A stretch of DNA of 64,000 nt from DASPKM01 sp035628135 (GTDB taxonomy: Bacteria > Bacteroidota > Bacteroidia > Chitinophagales > Chitinophagaceae): the NCBI GenBank assembly GCA_035628135.1, contig DASPKM010000001.1:62001-126000 (forward strand), given 5' to 3'. A program made the translations under genes and the position numbers. Positions 18,829-26,844 of the stretch are shown piece after piece; the stretch's first letter is position 1, and each line of letters opens with the position of its first letter. A model generated the notes under the pieces. That model ran no database searches. It worked only from the letters and a program-made list of their open reading frames with translations, and was not told where the DNA came from.

Positions 18829-19416
18829 ATGCGCAGGGTAATTTTTTGCATTTGCGTTTTAGGCTTTTGCCATTTCGCCAGTGCGCAAAGGGCATTCAGC
18901 ACAGGTAGTGGAGTTATTAAATTTGTGTCTACTAAAAATTCCGACGTAAGCGCTGTAAACAACAACGTCGTAGTGAATGTGAACGAAGAAGGGATGATCA
19001 ACTTTGAGCTATTGGTCAGGGATTTCAGGTTCGATATGGCAGAGATGGAAGAGCATTTCAATAAAAATTACCTTGAGAGCGACAAGTATCCGCAAGCATT
19101 CTTTAAGGGCCGCATCTATAGTTTTAAAACAATTAATTTAACGAAGCCCGGTTTGTATAAGGTAAAAGCCGAGGGCGATCTTTCGATCCATAATGTGACA
19201 AAAAAAATTGTTGTTACCGGCACGCTGCAGGTAGACAAAGGCGTTATTGTGCTTCAATCGAAATTCAGCATCGATATCGATGATTATAAAATAGAAACCG
19301 GATTAGGCGGTATGATCGTCGGGAGTAAAATGGATGTGGAAGTATCGGCGCGGTGCTTTGCCCGCACACCGTCTGATGCAGGCGCTGCCTTATGGCGCGG
19401 ATACGATTTCCCTTAG
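18829..19416 (+). CDS. YceI-like periplasmic protein
   Basis: The ATG at 18829 follows the preceding stop by two bases, giving 195 residues with a signal peptide ending at Ser-Ala-Gln. The open frame technically begins at an upstream TTG, but the ATG gives the better signal peptide. The mature part is a YceI-like beta-barrel (FSTGSGVIKFVSTKNS, Asp-Leu-Ser-Ile-His-Asn-Val-Thr-Lys). It has no extra domain and is the simpler partner of the preceding TPR-bearing YceI protein. Its last 27 bases overlap the convergent HlyD-like gene. Confidence 0.82.
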   Translation: MRRVIFCICVLGFCHFASAQRAFSTGSGVIKFVSTKNSDVSAVNNNVVVNVNEEGMINFELLVRDFRFDMAEMEEHFNKNYLESDKYPQAFFKGRIYSFKTINLTKPGLYKVKAEGDLSIHNVTKKIVVTGTLQVDKGVIVLQSKFSIDIDDYKIETGLGGMIVGSKMDVEVSARCFARTPSDAGAALWRGYDFP

Positions 19417-20691
19417 TCGTCCGGCCAAACGGTCAAACAGCCTTCGATCGTCAGTAATGATCGCTGCCTGCGCCAAAAGATTATTTCTGAAATAAAGGAC
19501 CTTACCGTAATTAGTGGTCAGTCCCTTCGGTAATTGCACTCTTACTAAAAAGCTGTCGTGGCGCACGGGGATCTTGGAAATAAATTCAATTGTCCCTGTC
19601 AGGTGTCCGAACTCCGAACTCGGGTAGCTTTCCACCCTGATCACTACTCGCTGGCCCCGTTTCACTTTTCCAAAACCCTTTTGCGGGGCCATCAGCTCGG
19701 CGTAGAATTTTGTTTGCAAGGGTTCGATGTAGAATAAGCTTTGGCCATTGGCGATCAGTTCATTTTCCTGCAAAGACGAAACGAACAATATCCTGCCGTC
19801 TTCGGGCGCTATCAGCACATATTGGCTTATCCATTTTTCTATTTCACTCTTCAGTTGCAATACCGACGAACGGAATTGCTGTTCCTGGTCTGCAACTGTT
19901 TTTTGCAGATCAAGGATCTCCTTTTTCTTGTTATGGCTGGTGAACTCATTATTGGTAAGCTCTGTATTGACCTGTCCGGCGCCCTGTTCTTTTGCAAGCA
20001 GGCGGCTTTTGTGTTGGTTCAGCTCCAATGGAGCGATCACTTTATCTTTTGCAAGCTGCTCATAAGCCCGTAATTCTGTTTCCTGCAGTTGTTTATCCTG
20101 TTCCTGTATTTCCTGTTGTTGCTGAATATTCTTCTTTAAAGATGAAAGGTAGGTAAGGTCTTTTTGAAGAAAGCTGGCTTTCCTGCGATAATATCCTCCC
20201 GCAAGCACCTCTTTTGCCTGCATCAGCTGGTCCTGGAAACCCTGGTAGGATGTTTGCAATTCGCCCAGGTGTGAAAATGCTTTTGGATCGTGTTGCAAGA
20301 GGATATTGTATTGTCCTTGTTGCGTTGAGTCGATAACCTGTTCTATCCATGCTTTTAACCTGACAACCGCATTGAATTCCGCCGTGCTTTCCATATACCC
20401 GAGGTGCTCGCCTTTTTTAACCAGTTGCTCGTTTGCAACAAATAGCTTCATGATCTTGCCTTCCACTTTCGCAGCAATCAGCTTTGGCGGATTTATGGCC
20501 ACCAGCCTCGTAGATGCCGGTATAACATCAGGATACCTTACGAGAAAAGTCAGGCCAAACAGGCAGAGGAGGACAAGCAGGAATATCATATTCCCTTTGC
20601 GGATCATCCATTGTGGCTTGTGGCTGATGATGTCCTTGATTTCATCGCTCACCAATTCGTCCTGCTGCGTTGTAATGGCATTGCCCCGCAT
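19390..20691 (-). CDS. HlyD-family membrane fusion protein of peptide exporter
   Basis: 433 residues: short cytoplasmic part, one membrane helix (about 34-52), biotinyl-lipoyl-like hairpin halves (about 65-105 and 290-330), and a long coiled coil (about 150-285) rich in Gln, Glu and Lys. It ends in the beta-barrel domain that completes HlyD-type adaptors. It is the last gene of the peptide-export unit, 10 bases after the C39 ABC transporter gene, and bridges the inner-membrane exporter to an outer-membrane channel. No TolC-like gene is present in the window, so a housekeeping one is probably used. Confidence 0.93.
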   Translation of the reverse strand: MRGNAITTQQDELVSDEIKDIISHKPQWMIRKGNMIFLLVLLCLFGLTFLVRYPDVIPASTRLVAINPPKLIAAKVEGKIMKLFVANEQLVKKGEHLGYMESTAEFNAVVRLKAWIEQVIDSTQQGQYNILLQHDPKAFSHLGELQTSYQGFQDQLMQAKEVLAGGYYRRKASFLQKDLTYLSSLKKNIQQQQEIQEQDKQLQETELRAYEQLAKDKVIAPLELNQHKSRLLAKEQGAGQVNTELTNNEFTSHNKKKEILDLQKTVADQEQQFRSSVLQLKSEIEKWISQYVLIAPEDGRILFVSSLQENELIANGQSLFYIEPLQTKFYAELMAPQKGFGKVKRGQRVVIRVESYPSSEFGHLTGTIEFISKIPVRHDSFLVRVQLPKGLTTNYGKVLYFRNNLLAQAAIITDDRRLFDRLAGRLREIVSAP

Positions 20692-20701
20692 ATGTCGATT
20701 T

Positions 20702-23023
20702 TTAGTTTCCCAATTCTAATTGATTTTTTACAAGCGTATAATATTCCCCTTTGAGGCTTGCAAGCTCGCGGTGTGTGCCGCGCTCGGCTATTTTCCCTTT
20801 ATCGAGGACTATTATCTGGTCGGCATTTTTTACCGTACTGAGCCGGTGCGCCACCACCACTACGGTCCTTCCCTTAAAGAATGATTCGAGGTTCCTGAGA
20901 ATGATGCTTTCATTATTGGCATCGAGACTGTTGGTGGCCTCGTCGAAAAGTATGAACTCAGGGTCGCGGTACACCGCCCTTGCAATCAGGATGCGTTGTT
21001 TCTGGCCCATGCTGATGCTGTTGCCTTCCGGACCGATCTTAGTATTGTACCCGAGGGGCAGGCTTTCGATGAATTCATGCACATTGGCCATGGCGGCGGC
21101 ATGCCGTAGTTTGTCCATATCCACTTTCTCAACGCCCACCGCAATGTTCTTCGCAATGGTATCGGAGAAAATAAAACTCTCCTGCATTACAGCGCCGCAG
21201 TGGCTGCGCCATGTCTTATGACTGATATTATCAAGCGACGTATTTGCAAGCTTTATCTCGCCTTTTTGTGGTGTATAAAATTTCAACAGCAGTTTGAGCA
21301 AGGTGGTCTTGCCACTTCCGCTAACACCAACGACTGCGGTTGTTTTTCCTTTCGGTATTACGAGGTTGATATCCTTCAGGACAGGTTCATTGCCGGCGCC
21401 GGCATAGGTAAAGCTTACATTGTTGAATGCAATGGCTGGTTCGTTATTGGCCGGTGACACGTCAGGCGAGTCATGGGCCTTACCAGGAATTGGCGGCCCT
21501 TCTGTTTTTGTGAACATGATGAGCCCATTACCTTTTCCACCCACCAGCTTGGTGGTAAATGCTATAGGCAATTCTTGCAGCAACGGCTTTCCTGCCGGTT
21601 CTTCATCATCCATGGCGTGGATCTCATTTAACCTGTCCATGCTGATCCTTGCATTTTGCCAACTTTGTATAAAACCAATCATTTGTTCAATGGGGCTGTT
21701 CAGTTGCCCGATGATGTATTGAATGGCCAACATGGAGCCAAGTGTCATTTGCCCATCGATGACTGCTTTAGCTGCAAGAAAAGTGATGAAAATGTTTTTT
21801 CCTTCATTGATAAAAAAAGCTCCGCCCTGCTGCCATTGATTTAAGGCGAGGCTTTTCATGCCAAGCTTGAATAACCTGGCCTGCAGTCTTTCCCATGTCC
21901 ATCGCATGGCTTTTTCCACACCATTCAACTTTATTTCCTGCATGCCCTGTACCAAATGGATGGTGGCGCTTTGCTCCTGCGCCGCCACATCGAATTTCTT
22001 ATAATCCAGCACCTTCCGCTTTTTCAGAAAAATGATCACCCAGAATGAATACAAGATAGCGGCGGTAGCAAACACCATGAAAATACCGGTATTGAAAATG
22101 GCGAGGATGATGGAAAACACGATAAGGTTCAGCACCGAAAACAAAACATTCAACGATGATCCTGTCAGGAATGACTCGATGCGGCTATGATCGGACATCC
22201 TTTGCATGATATCCCCGGTTTTCTTACTGTCAAAAAAACCAATCGGAAGGCGCATTAATTTGATGAGGAAATCCGTGAGGATAGAAACATTTATCCTGGT
22301 GTTGATGTGCAGCAATATCCAGCCCCGCACAAATTCTACGGCAAGTCTGCCGGCAAACAAGGCAAGCTGTGCCAACAATACGATGTAAACAAAATGAATA
22401 TTGCCTGTATTCACACCATTGTCCACCACGCTTTGTGCCAGGAATGGAAGGAAGAATTGCAATAGGGTCGAAATGCCAAGGCCGATAAAAAGCTGGAAGA
22501 TCAATTTCTTGTATGGTAATATATAATTGAATATATTTTTAAATGCCAGGCCCTTTGTTCCCTGTTCTTCTGGTTCATGATCGTTTTCATAAAATAGCGG
22601 CGACGGGTCTAGTAGCAATGCCACCCCTTCATCCTGCTTGTTCGTTTTGCTGCTTATCCAATGCGATTTGAACTTATCCTGGTCATACGTAATCAATCCT
22701 CTTGCGGGATCGGCGATGAATAATTTATCCTTCTTTGCCTTGTACAACACCACAAAATGATTTTGGTTCCAGTGCAAGATGGCAGGCAGTTTTGCATCTT
22801 CCACAAGTTGCTCGTAAGTTAACTTAACAGACTGCGTTCTGAAACCGATGGATTCAGCCGCTTCGCTGATGCCCAAAAGATTGACGCCCTCTTTTCCGAT
22901 CTGCGATTTTTGCCTCAGCGTTTGCAGGGATATGTTTTTACCGTAATGCCGGGTGACCATTCTCAGGCAGGTAGGCCCGCAGTCTACTGAATCGGGTTGC
23001 TTATAAAAATGAATTCTTTTCAT
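20702..23023 (-). CDS. Peptidase C39-containing ABC exporter (PCAT), bacteriocin-type
   Basis: 773 residues in standard PCAT order: C39 peptidase (1-135) with Cys15, His89 and Asp105; six-helix ABC transmembrane domain (about 165-450); ATPase (about 530-770). Walker A is 566-574 (GVSGSGKTT) and Walker B ILFDE 691-695. The signature motif reads Ser-Met-Gly-Gln-Lys (671-675) rather than LSGGQ. About 40 residues of low-complexity linker lie between the membrane part and the ATPase. It should cleave the leader of the precursor peptide after a Gly-Gly/Gly-Ser type site while exporting it. It starts 5 bases after the thioredoxin-like gene, in a tight operon. Confidence 0.95.
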   Translation of the reverse strand: MKRIHFYKQPDSVDCGPTCLRMVTRHYGKNISLQTLRQKSQIGKEGVNLLGISEAAESIGFRTQSVKLTYEQLVEDAKLPAILHWNQNHFVVLYKAKKDKLFIADPARGLITYDQDKFKSHWISSKTNKQDEGVALLLDPSPLFYENDHEPEEQGTKGLAFKNIFNYILPYKKLIFQLFIGLGISTLLQFFLPFLAQSVVDNGVNTGNIHFVYIVLLAQLALFAGRLAVEFVRGWILLHINTRINVSILTDFLIKLMRLPIGFFDSKKTGDIMQRMSDHSRIESFLTGSSLNVLFSVLNLIVFSIILAIFNTGIFMVFATAAILYSFWVIIFLKKRKVLDYKKFDVAAQEQSATIHLVQGMQEIKLNGVEKAMRWTWERLQARLFKLGMKSLALNQWQQGGAFFINEGKNIFITFLAAKAVIDGQMTLGSMLAIQYIIGQLNSPIEQMIGFIQSWQNARISMDRLNEIHAMDDEEPAGKPLLQELPIAFTTKLVGGKGNGLIMFTKTEGPPIPGKAHDSPDVSPANNEPAIAFNNVSFTYAGAGNEPVLKDINLVIPKGKTTAVVGVSGSGKTTLLKLLLKFYTPQKGEIKLANTSLDNISHKTWRSHCGAVMQESFIFSDTIAKNIAVGVEKVDMDKLRHAAAMANVHEFIESLPLGYNTKIGPEGNSISMGQKQRILIARAVYRDPEFILFDEATNSLDANNESIILRNLESFFKGRTVVVVAHRLSTVKNADQIIVLDKGKIAERGTHRELASLKGEYYTLVKNQLELGN

Positions 23024-23028
23024 AGCGA

Positions 23029-24558
23029 TTAAGGTGTATTGTCCTTGCCAGTGCTCTCTAAAATGGCTGTCAGCTGGCTTTTTAACTTCTCTAATTCACT
23101 TGGACGATGTGCATCACTTGCCAATATTTTTCCATTCCGAACTACCAGGTACCGGGGAATCGACAGCAATCCATCGTAAATGCCGAGTTCCTTTGCAAGA
23201 AAGTTTTGCATTTCTTTGCCGGCGAGTATATGATATCCGCCGAGGTGCATTTTTTGGATGATATTTTTCCATTTTTCCTTTTCCGTCATCCTGTCAATTG
23301 ACAAGTAAACACGGGCAATGTTATTGGCGTGGAGGAAACTGTCTGTTGCATAATTGAACTGCATTTCGTCAAGGCATGGGCTACACCAGGTAGCCCATAC
23401 GTCTACATACAGCAGTTTATTTTTAGGAATTGCATAACGTGTTAAGTCGAAGCTGGTCGTACTGCCCGCCGAGTCTACGATGCTGATCGGCACGGCTGTA
23501 TAATGTTTTCGTGCGCTTGCAACGCGCTTTTTTGTCTCTTTCGATTTTTTATAGGAGCTTATGATAGGAATGAACACGCTGTTGGGATACTGGCGGGTAA
23601 AGAATGGTATTTCATCTTTCATAAACTCTTCTGCGTTCACCGATAGCCCGTTAAGTATATGGGTTGCAAACAGGTATTCTCTCAATTGACTGTCTTTTAC
23701 GGGCAACAGGTATGCAAATTCGCCGGTAATGGTAAGGGTGCGATCGCTGGATTGCACGATGGTGTCGGGCTGTGAATATATGTTGCCTGTGCCTAGCCGC
23801 TGAGATCTTATATAGCTGAAATATAGATTAGGATAAAAATAGCCGCTCAGCGCATAGGGTAAATTTGGATCATGTGGCGAAAGCAATTGAAATAATTGGT
23901 TCATTATTCCCGTCCTTGTTTCTTCGGACATTCCAAGGTTCTTCGTGCTGGTGCCGCCTATTCTTCTTATAGCTTCTGCTAACAAGGTTGCCGTAATACT
24001 CGTTTTCATGAGCGCAAAATAACCGCTGTCTATTTCGCTTTTTTTAAGCAGGTCCCTGAAGGGAGTGAGTTGTCTATTAATCTCAGATGATATGAATGGC
24101 GCAATGCTGTCTTGCCGGCCGGACCGTATTATTTTCCAGACTTCTGTGAATTTATCGACGGGGTTATAATTGTATTCATAGAAATACTGGTGTCCTTTTG
24201 CATTGGATCCATTGAACAGGCAGGTTATTTTTTTTGTTTTCGCGTAGCTGCTGAAGTCCAGCATGAAATTGATAGAATCCCCCGGTTGGACAATCAGCCT
24301 TACGGGGTGATCGGAAAACAGCAGTGTTACAAATACGGGCCTGCTGCAGGGGATATCTACTTTAAATGCATCGTCCTTTGCAATCACGGTGTCCTGCGCC
24401 TCAAAGGAAATATTATTGAAACGGCCATTTATGGGTTTCCTGATGTGGATAGCGTTGCCCTGGTAGTCCTTAAGCCTTCCACTAATATGGCATTGGCCGA
24501 AAGATTGGTCAACAATACAAAGAATAAGGGATAACAGAAAAACGTACCGCATAATCAT
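23029..24558 (-). CDS. Secreted thioredoxin-like (TlpA/DUF4369-type) protein
   Basis: 509 residues with a signal peptide ending near Ser-Phe-Gly-Gln-Cys. An N-terminal DUF4369-like beta-sandwich (about 22-110) and a long helical middle are followed by a thioredoxin fold (about 360-500) with the active site Trp-Cys392-Ser-Pro-Cys395. A cis-Pro segment (Ile-Pro-Arg-Tyr-Leu) is present. It lies between the precursor peptide and the exporter, so it is a good candidate for shuffling or reducing disulfides of the exported cysteine-rich peptide in the periplasm. The alternative is a general thiol enzyme that was captured in the operon. Confidence 0.9.
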   Translation of the reverse strand: MIMRYVFLLSLILCIVDQSFGQCHISGRLKDYQGNAIHIRKPINGRFNNISFEAQDTVIAKDDAFKVDIPCSRPVFVTLLFSDHPVRLIVQPGDSINFMLDFSSYAKTKKITCLFNGSNAKGHQYFYEYNYNPVDKFTEVWKIIRSGRQDSIAPFISSEINRQLTPFRDLLKKSEIDSGYFALMKTSITATLLAEAIRRIGGTSTKNLGMSEETRTGIMNQLFQLLSPHDPNLPYALSGYFYPNLYFSYIRSQRLGTGNIYSQPDTIVQSSDRTLTITGEFAYLLPVKDSQLREYLFATHILNGLSVNAEEFMKDEIPFFTRQYPNSVFIPIISSYKKSKETKKRVASARKHYTAVPISIVDSAGSTTSFDLTRYAIPKNKLLYVDVWATWCSPCLDEMQFNYATDSFLHANNIARVYLSIDRMTEKEKWKNIIQKMHLGGYHILAGKEMQNFLAKELGIYDGLLSIPRYLVVRNGKILASDAHRPSELEKLKSQLTAILESTGKDNTP

Positions 24559-24593
24559 TGTTTATAAACTTACATTTATCCTGCAATTTAGCA

Positions 24594-24652
24594 AGATCAG
24601 GCACCAACCTTCGGTTCCGTAACAGCAGCTCAAAACTGTTAGTGCCTGATCT
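24594..24652 (-). promoter_or_regulatory. Predicted three-way-junction RNA element after the precursor gene
   Basis: An 11-bp perfect outer stem (24594-24604 with 24642-24652) encloses two inner hairpins: AACC/GGTT (24606-24609, 24613-24616, loop 3) and TAACAG/CTGTTA (24620-24625, 24636-24641). All three stack with almost no unpaired bases, so the transcript of this gap should fold compactly. No T-run follows, so it is not a standard terminator. It may be an RNA processing or stability element that lets the precursor be made in excess over the exporter genes downstream. Confidence 0.6.
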
Positions 24653-24687
24653 CCTGGCTACTAATCGCCTACAAATGATTCAAGTAA

Positions 24688-24921
24688 CTAGTTGCAAACG
24701 TAGTTAACTGAACATGTTCCAGATCCGGAGCTGCAATATGTTTGTATGTCCTGCAAACAGGTGCTCCAACTTACGGGTTCGTTGTAAGACCAGCAGCCAA
24801 CACTGCCGATACATGTGCCGTAGCATGCTCCTCCACCAGGATCGTCGTCCTCACCGCTACCCCTGATGCTTTTTTGCTCTTGCCTGCTTAATGGCTTGCC
24901 TAAGGTTTGAAACTTGTTCAT
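24688..24921 (-). CDS. Cysteine-rich precursor peptide (bacteriocin-like, GG-type leader)
   Basis: 77 residues. The first 22 match the leader type of Bacteroidota peptides exported by C39 transporters (Leu-Gly-Lys-x-Leu-Ser-Arg-x-Glu-x-Lys-x-Ile-x-Gly-Ser). Cleavage is likely after Gly21-Ser22, leaving a core of about 55 residues. The core starts with an acidic Gly-Glu-Asp-Asp-Asp-Pro-Gly-Gly-Gly stretch and holds seven cysteines (33, 37, 43, 55, 63, 70, 76) with no basic residue after the leader. It is placed between a VKOR/thioredoxin fusion and a thioredoxin-like protein, so disulfides are expected. Whether it is an antimicrobial, a signal or a surface protein is unknown. I found no immunity gene next to it. 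Confidence 0.88.
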   Translation of the reverse strand: MNKFQTLGKPLSRQEQKSIRGSGEDDDPGGGACYGTCIGSVGCWSYNEPVSWSTCLQDIQTYCSSGSGTCSVNYVCN

Positions 24922-24947
24922 TGTAAAAGGTTTAACTTTAAGTAATT

Positions 24948-25035
24948 GGCCCGGGTTAAGGTACCAGGCTCTTTACCCCGTCTGTTGGCCCAGCCGGCAG
25001 GCTTTGTTGCAACAAAGAGTTTTGGCGCCCGGGCC
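24948..25035 (-). promoter_or_regulatory. Nested inverted repeats before the precursor gene
   Basis: GGCCCGGG (24948-24955) pairs with CCCGGGCC (25028-25035) as an 8-bp all-GC stem. Between them is a perfect 16-base palindrome, CTTTGTTGCAACAAAG (25002-25017). The element occupies most of the 117-base gap between the VKOR-fusion gene and the precursor gene. The gap may hold a separate promoter for the precursor. The structures could act as an operator in DNA or as a hairpin in RNA. The all-GC arms are also self-complementary (CCCGGG), so the pairing is not the only possible fold. Confidence 0.5.
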
Positions 25036-25038
25036 TTT

Positions 25039-26646
25039 CTATGCAGGGATGGCACTGGTTTCGGAAATTTCTGTCCTTGTTTCTATATTTTCCGCCGTCA
25101 GTCCTTTCACGATTGCCCGTAGATCGCCGGTGGTATATTGCTTTGGCAATTCAAATCCATTAATAAAGATGGTAGGCGTAAACTGGATGCCGCTTTTTTC
25201 AGTCCATTGTTTGTGCATCGCCAACTGGTCCGTAACATCGATGGATTCATCTGTATAATACGCCCCGGCAAACCGCTGATAATCCATCCATTCATACCAA
25301 TCCCGCAAGACTTGTTTTTTGTATGCAATGCCAGCATTTTCATGGCTGTGTAAATGCCGGAGGAGGTATTGTACGGTGGTAATTTTTTTATCTTCTTTAT
25401 CGGTGTCTGTTATGGAGAAGCGGATGCTGAACCCGATGTCATGTTTCTGTAACAAGGCTTCCATCAATGCATGGGTTTTGGCGCAGGGACCGCAGTAAGG
25501 GTTGCAGGCGACAATGATTTGAACATTTGCCTTGGGGTTGCCTAACTGCAGCTCGTTCACAAAGGGCGTTGTATCGATGATGCGTTGCTGATGCAGCATT
25601 GATGTTATGATGGTGGGATCGTTCTTCAATCTTTTAAGCACAAAATTCGCATGCTCTGTTTCCCTGTTCTTTTTCAGGGCGGGTTTCAATACCGACAGCC
25701 AGATTGCCGAGGCTATCGTAAACAACAGGACCATGGTAAGTACTTCTGCGGCAGCAATCGCCCGTATATCAAATGCTGTTATGAGCGGAATTTGCAGGGC
25801 AAATTGAAACCATAGAATGGCAACGATCAAAAGACAAAGCGGACACCATTTGCCAACTATTTTCCATTGATAATAAATGGAGAAAAACGTAATAGGCATT
25901 GAGATCAGTGCGGCCACGGCAAGCAAGGAAGCTGCACCGGCCCCAGCGATCAACTGTAGAAAGAAAATAACGGAGATAGAAAAGAAGTAAATGATGGAGG
26001 CATCGGCCCATTGGAACCAACGGAGAATTTTCAGCGGCCTGGATCTCATGACTGCGTTGCAATCCGTTTGCGAGCTTGCACCGCATAGCTTGTCAGTTAT
26101 TGGGTTTGTTACGCCCAATTCGTGTTGCACGATTAAGATGGCTACAAACAAACCTGCAAGGGATGATATGGTCAATGCAAGGGTGAACCATGAGGTATTG
26201 AACCACATGCCTGCAACGATGACCAAGGTTAACACCGCAGCTTGCCTTAGCAGCAGGCTGTGCTTTTTTTTCCGCCGGGCGGTAGCGATCTCATTTTCAT
26301 CATTATGCCAGTTTGCTGGTTTCTCAGCCGCTATAATAATGCCATTCCACTGATCATAAAAATCAGGATACTTTTTTTGCAGGTCTGTTACGTTCGTGAC
26401 AACAACGAATTGTCCGCCTCGGTTGTTCAGGTATGCGAGGAACGGGATCGGCAGCTCGCTGATCTTTTCTTTATCCACGACCAGGGCGGCATTATCAATT
26501 TCCAGTTCGTCGAGCGTGTCGGTAATACTTAAAAGAGATGGATAATTAGGATGTGCAAGTAAGCGCGAACGCAATAGGTCATACGCTATTGGTATGCGAA
26601 GGCAACGCAGCCAGTCGGCCACTTGCCGTTCCAGGATAAGGTTCAT
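25039..26646 (-). CDS. C39-like / VKOR / thioredoxin-like triple-domain membrane protein
   Basis: 535 residues in three parts. (1) An N-terminal domain (1-105) has the shape and motifs of peptidase C39 domains but lacks the catalytic His, since the usual Gly-His-Phe-Val-Val is Gly-Gln-Phe-Val-Val; only an isolated Cys15 remains, so it is probably inactive and binds leader peptides. (2) A VKOR membrane domain (about 130-320) has loop cysteines Cys188 and Cys196 and the redox pair Cys268-Pro-Leu-Cys271. (3) A DsbA/thioredoxin-like domain (about 345-520) has Cys385-Gly-Pro-Cys388. It should pass electrons from substrate thiols to quinone, forming disulfides in the exported peptide. First gene of the export operon. 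Confidence 0.9.
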   Translation of the reverse strand: MNLILERQVADWLRCLRIPIAYDLLRSRLLAHPNYPSLLSITDTLDELEIDNAALVVDKEKISELPIPFLAYLNNRGGQFVVVTNVTDLQKKYPDFYDQWNGIIIAAEKPANWHNDENEIATARRKKKHSLLLRQAAVLTLVIVAGMWFNTSWFTLALTISSLAGLFVAILIVQHELGVTNPITDKLCGASSQTDCNAVMRSRPLKILRWFQWADASIIYFFSISVIFFLQLIAGAGAASLLAVAALISMPITFFSIYYQWKIVGKWCPLCLLIVAILWFQFALQIPLITAFDIRAIAAAEVLTMVLLFTIASAIWLSVLKPALKKNRETEHANFVLKRLKNDPTIITSMLHQQRIIDTTPFVNELQLGNPKANVQIIVACNPYCGPCAKTHALMEALLQKHDIGFSIRFSITDTDKEDKKITTVQYLLRHLHSHENAGIAYKKQVLRDWYEWMDYQRFAGAYYTDESIDVTDQLAMHKQWTEKSGIQFTPTIFINGFELPKQYTTGDLRAIVKGLTAENIETRTEISETSAIPA

Positions 26647-26844
26647 GGTCTTAATGATTAGGGATCTACGATAGTTTTTAGCTTTTCACGGGGACTTTCA
26701 GTTTCGCGCAGGATATTTAAATTCGACAGTTAGGTATTCTCTAAAATGGAATTTAGAAAAGTTTTTAGTACCAAAAAAATATTTTTCATTACCCATTGAG
26801 TTGCTGTAATTTGATCATCCCGTGATTCGGAATAAGCAGCACAT

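Noticed and set aside
24914..25258. 114-residue plus-strand frame across the start of the precursor gene
   Set aside because: It runs through the nested inverted repeats and the end of the VKOR fusion gene in antisense, and its amino acid pattern is not protein-like.
26740..26757. TCTAAA-ATGGAA-TTTAGA dyad upstream of the VKOR-fusion gene
   Set aside because: Six-base AT-rich arms occur often by chance; it is too weak to call an operator.
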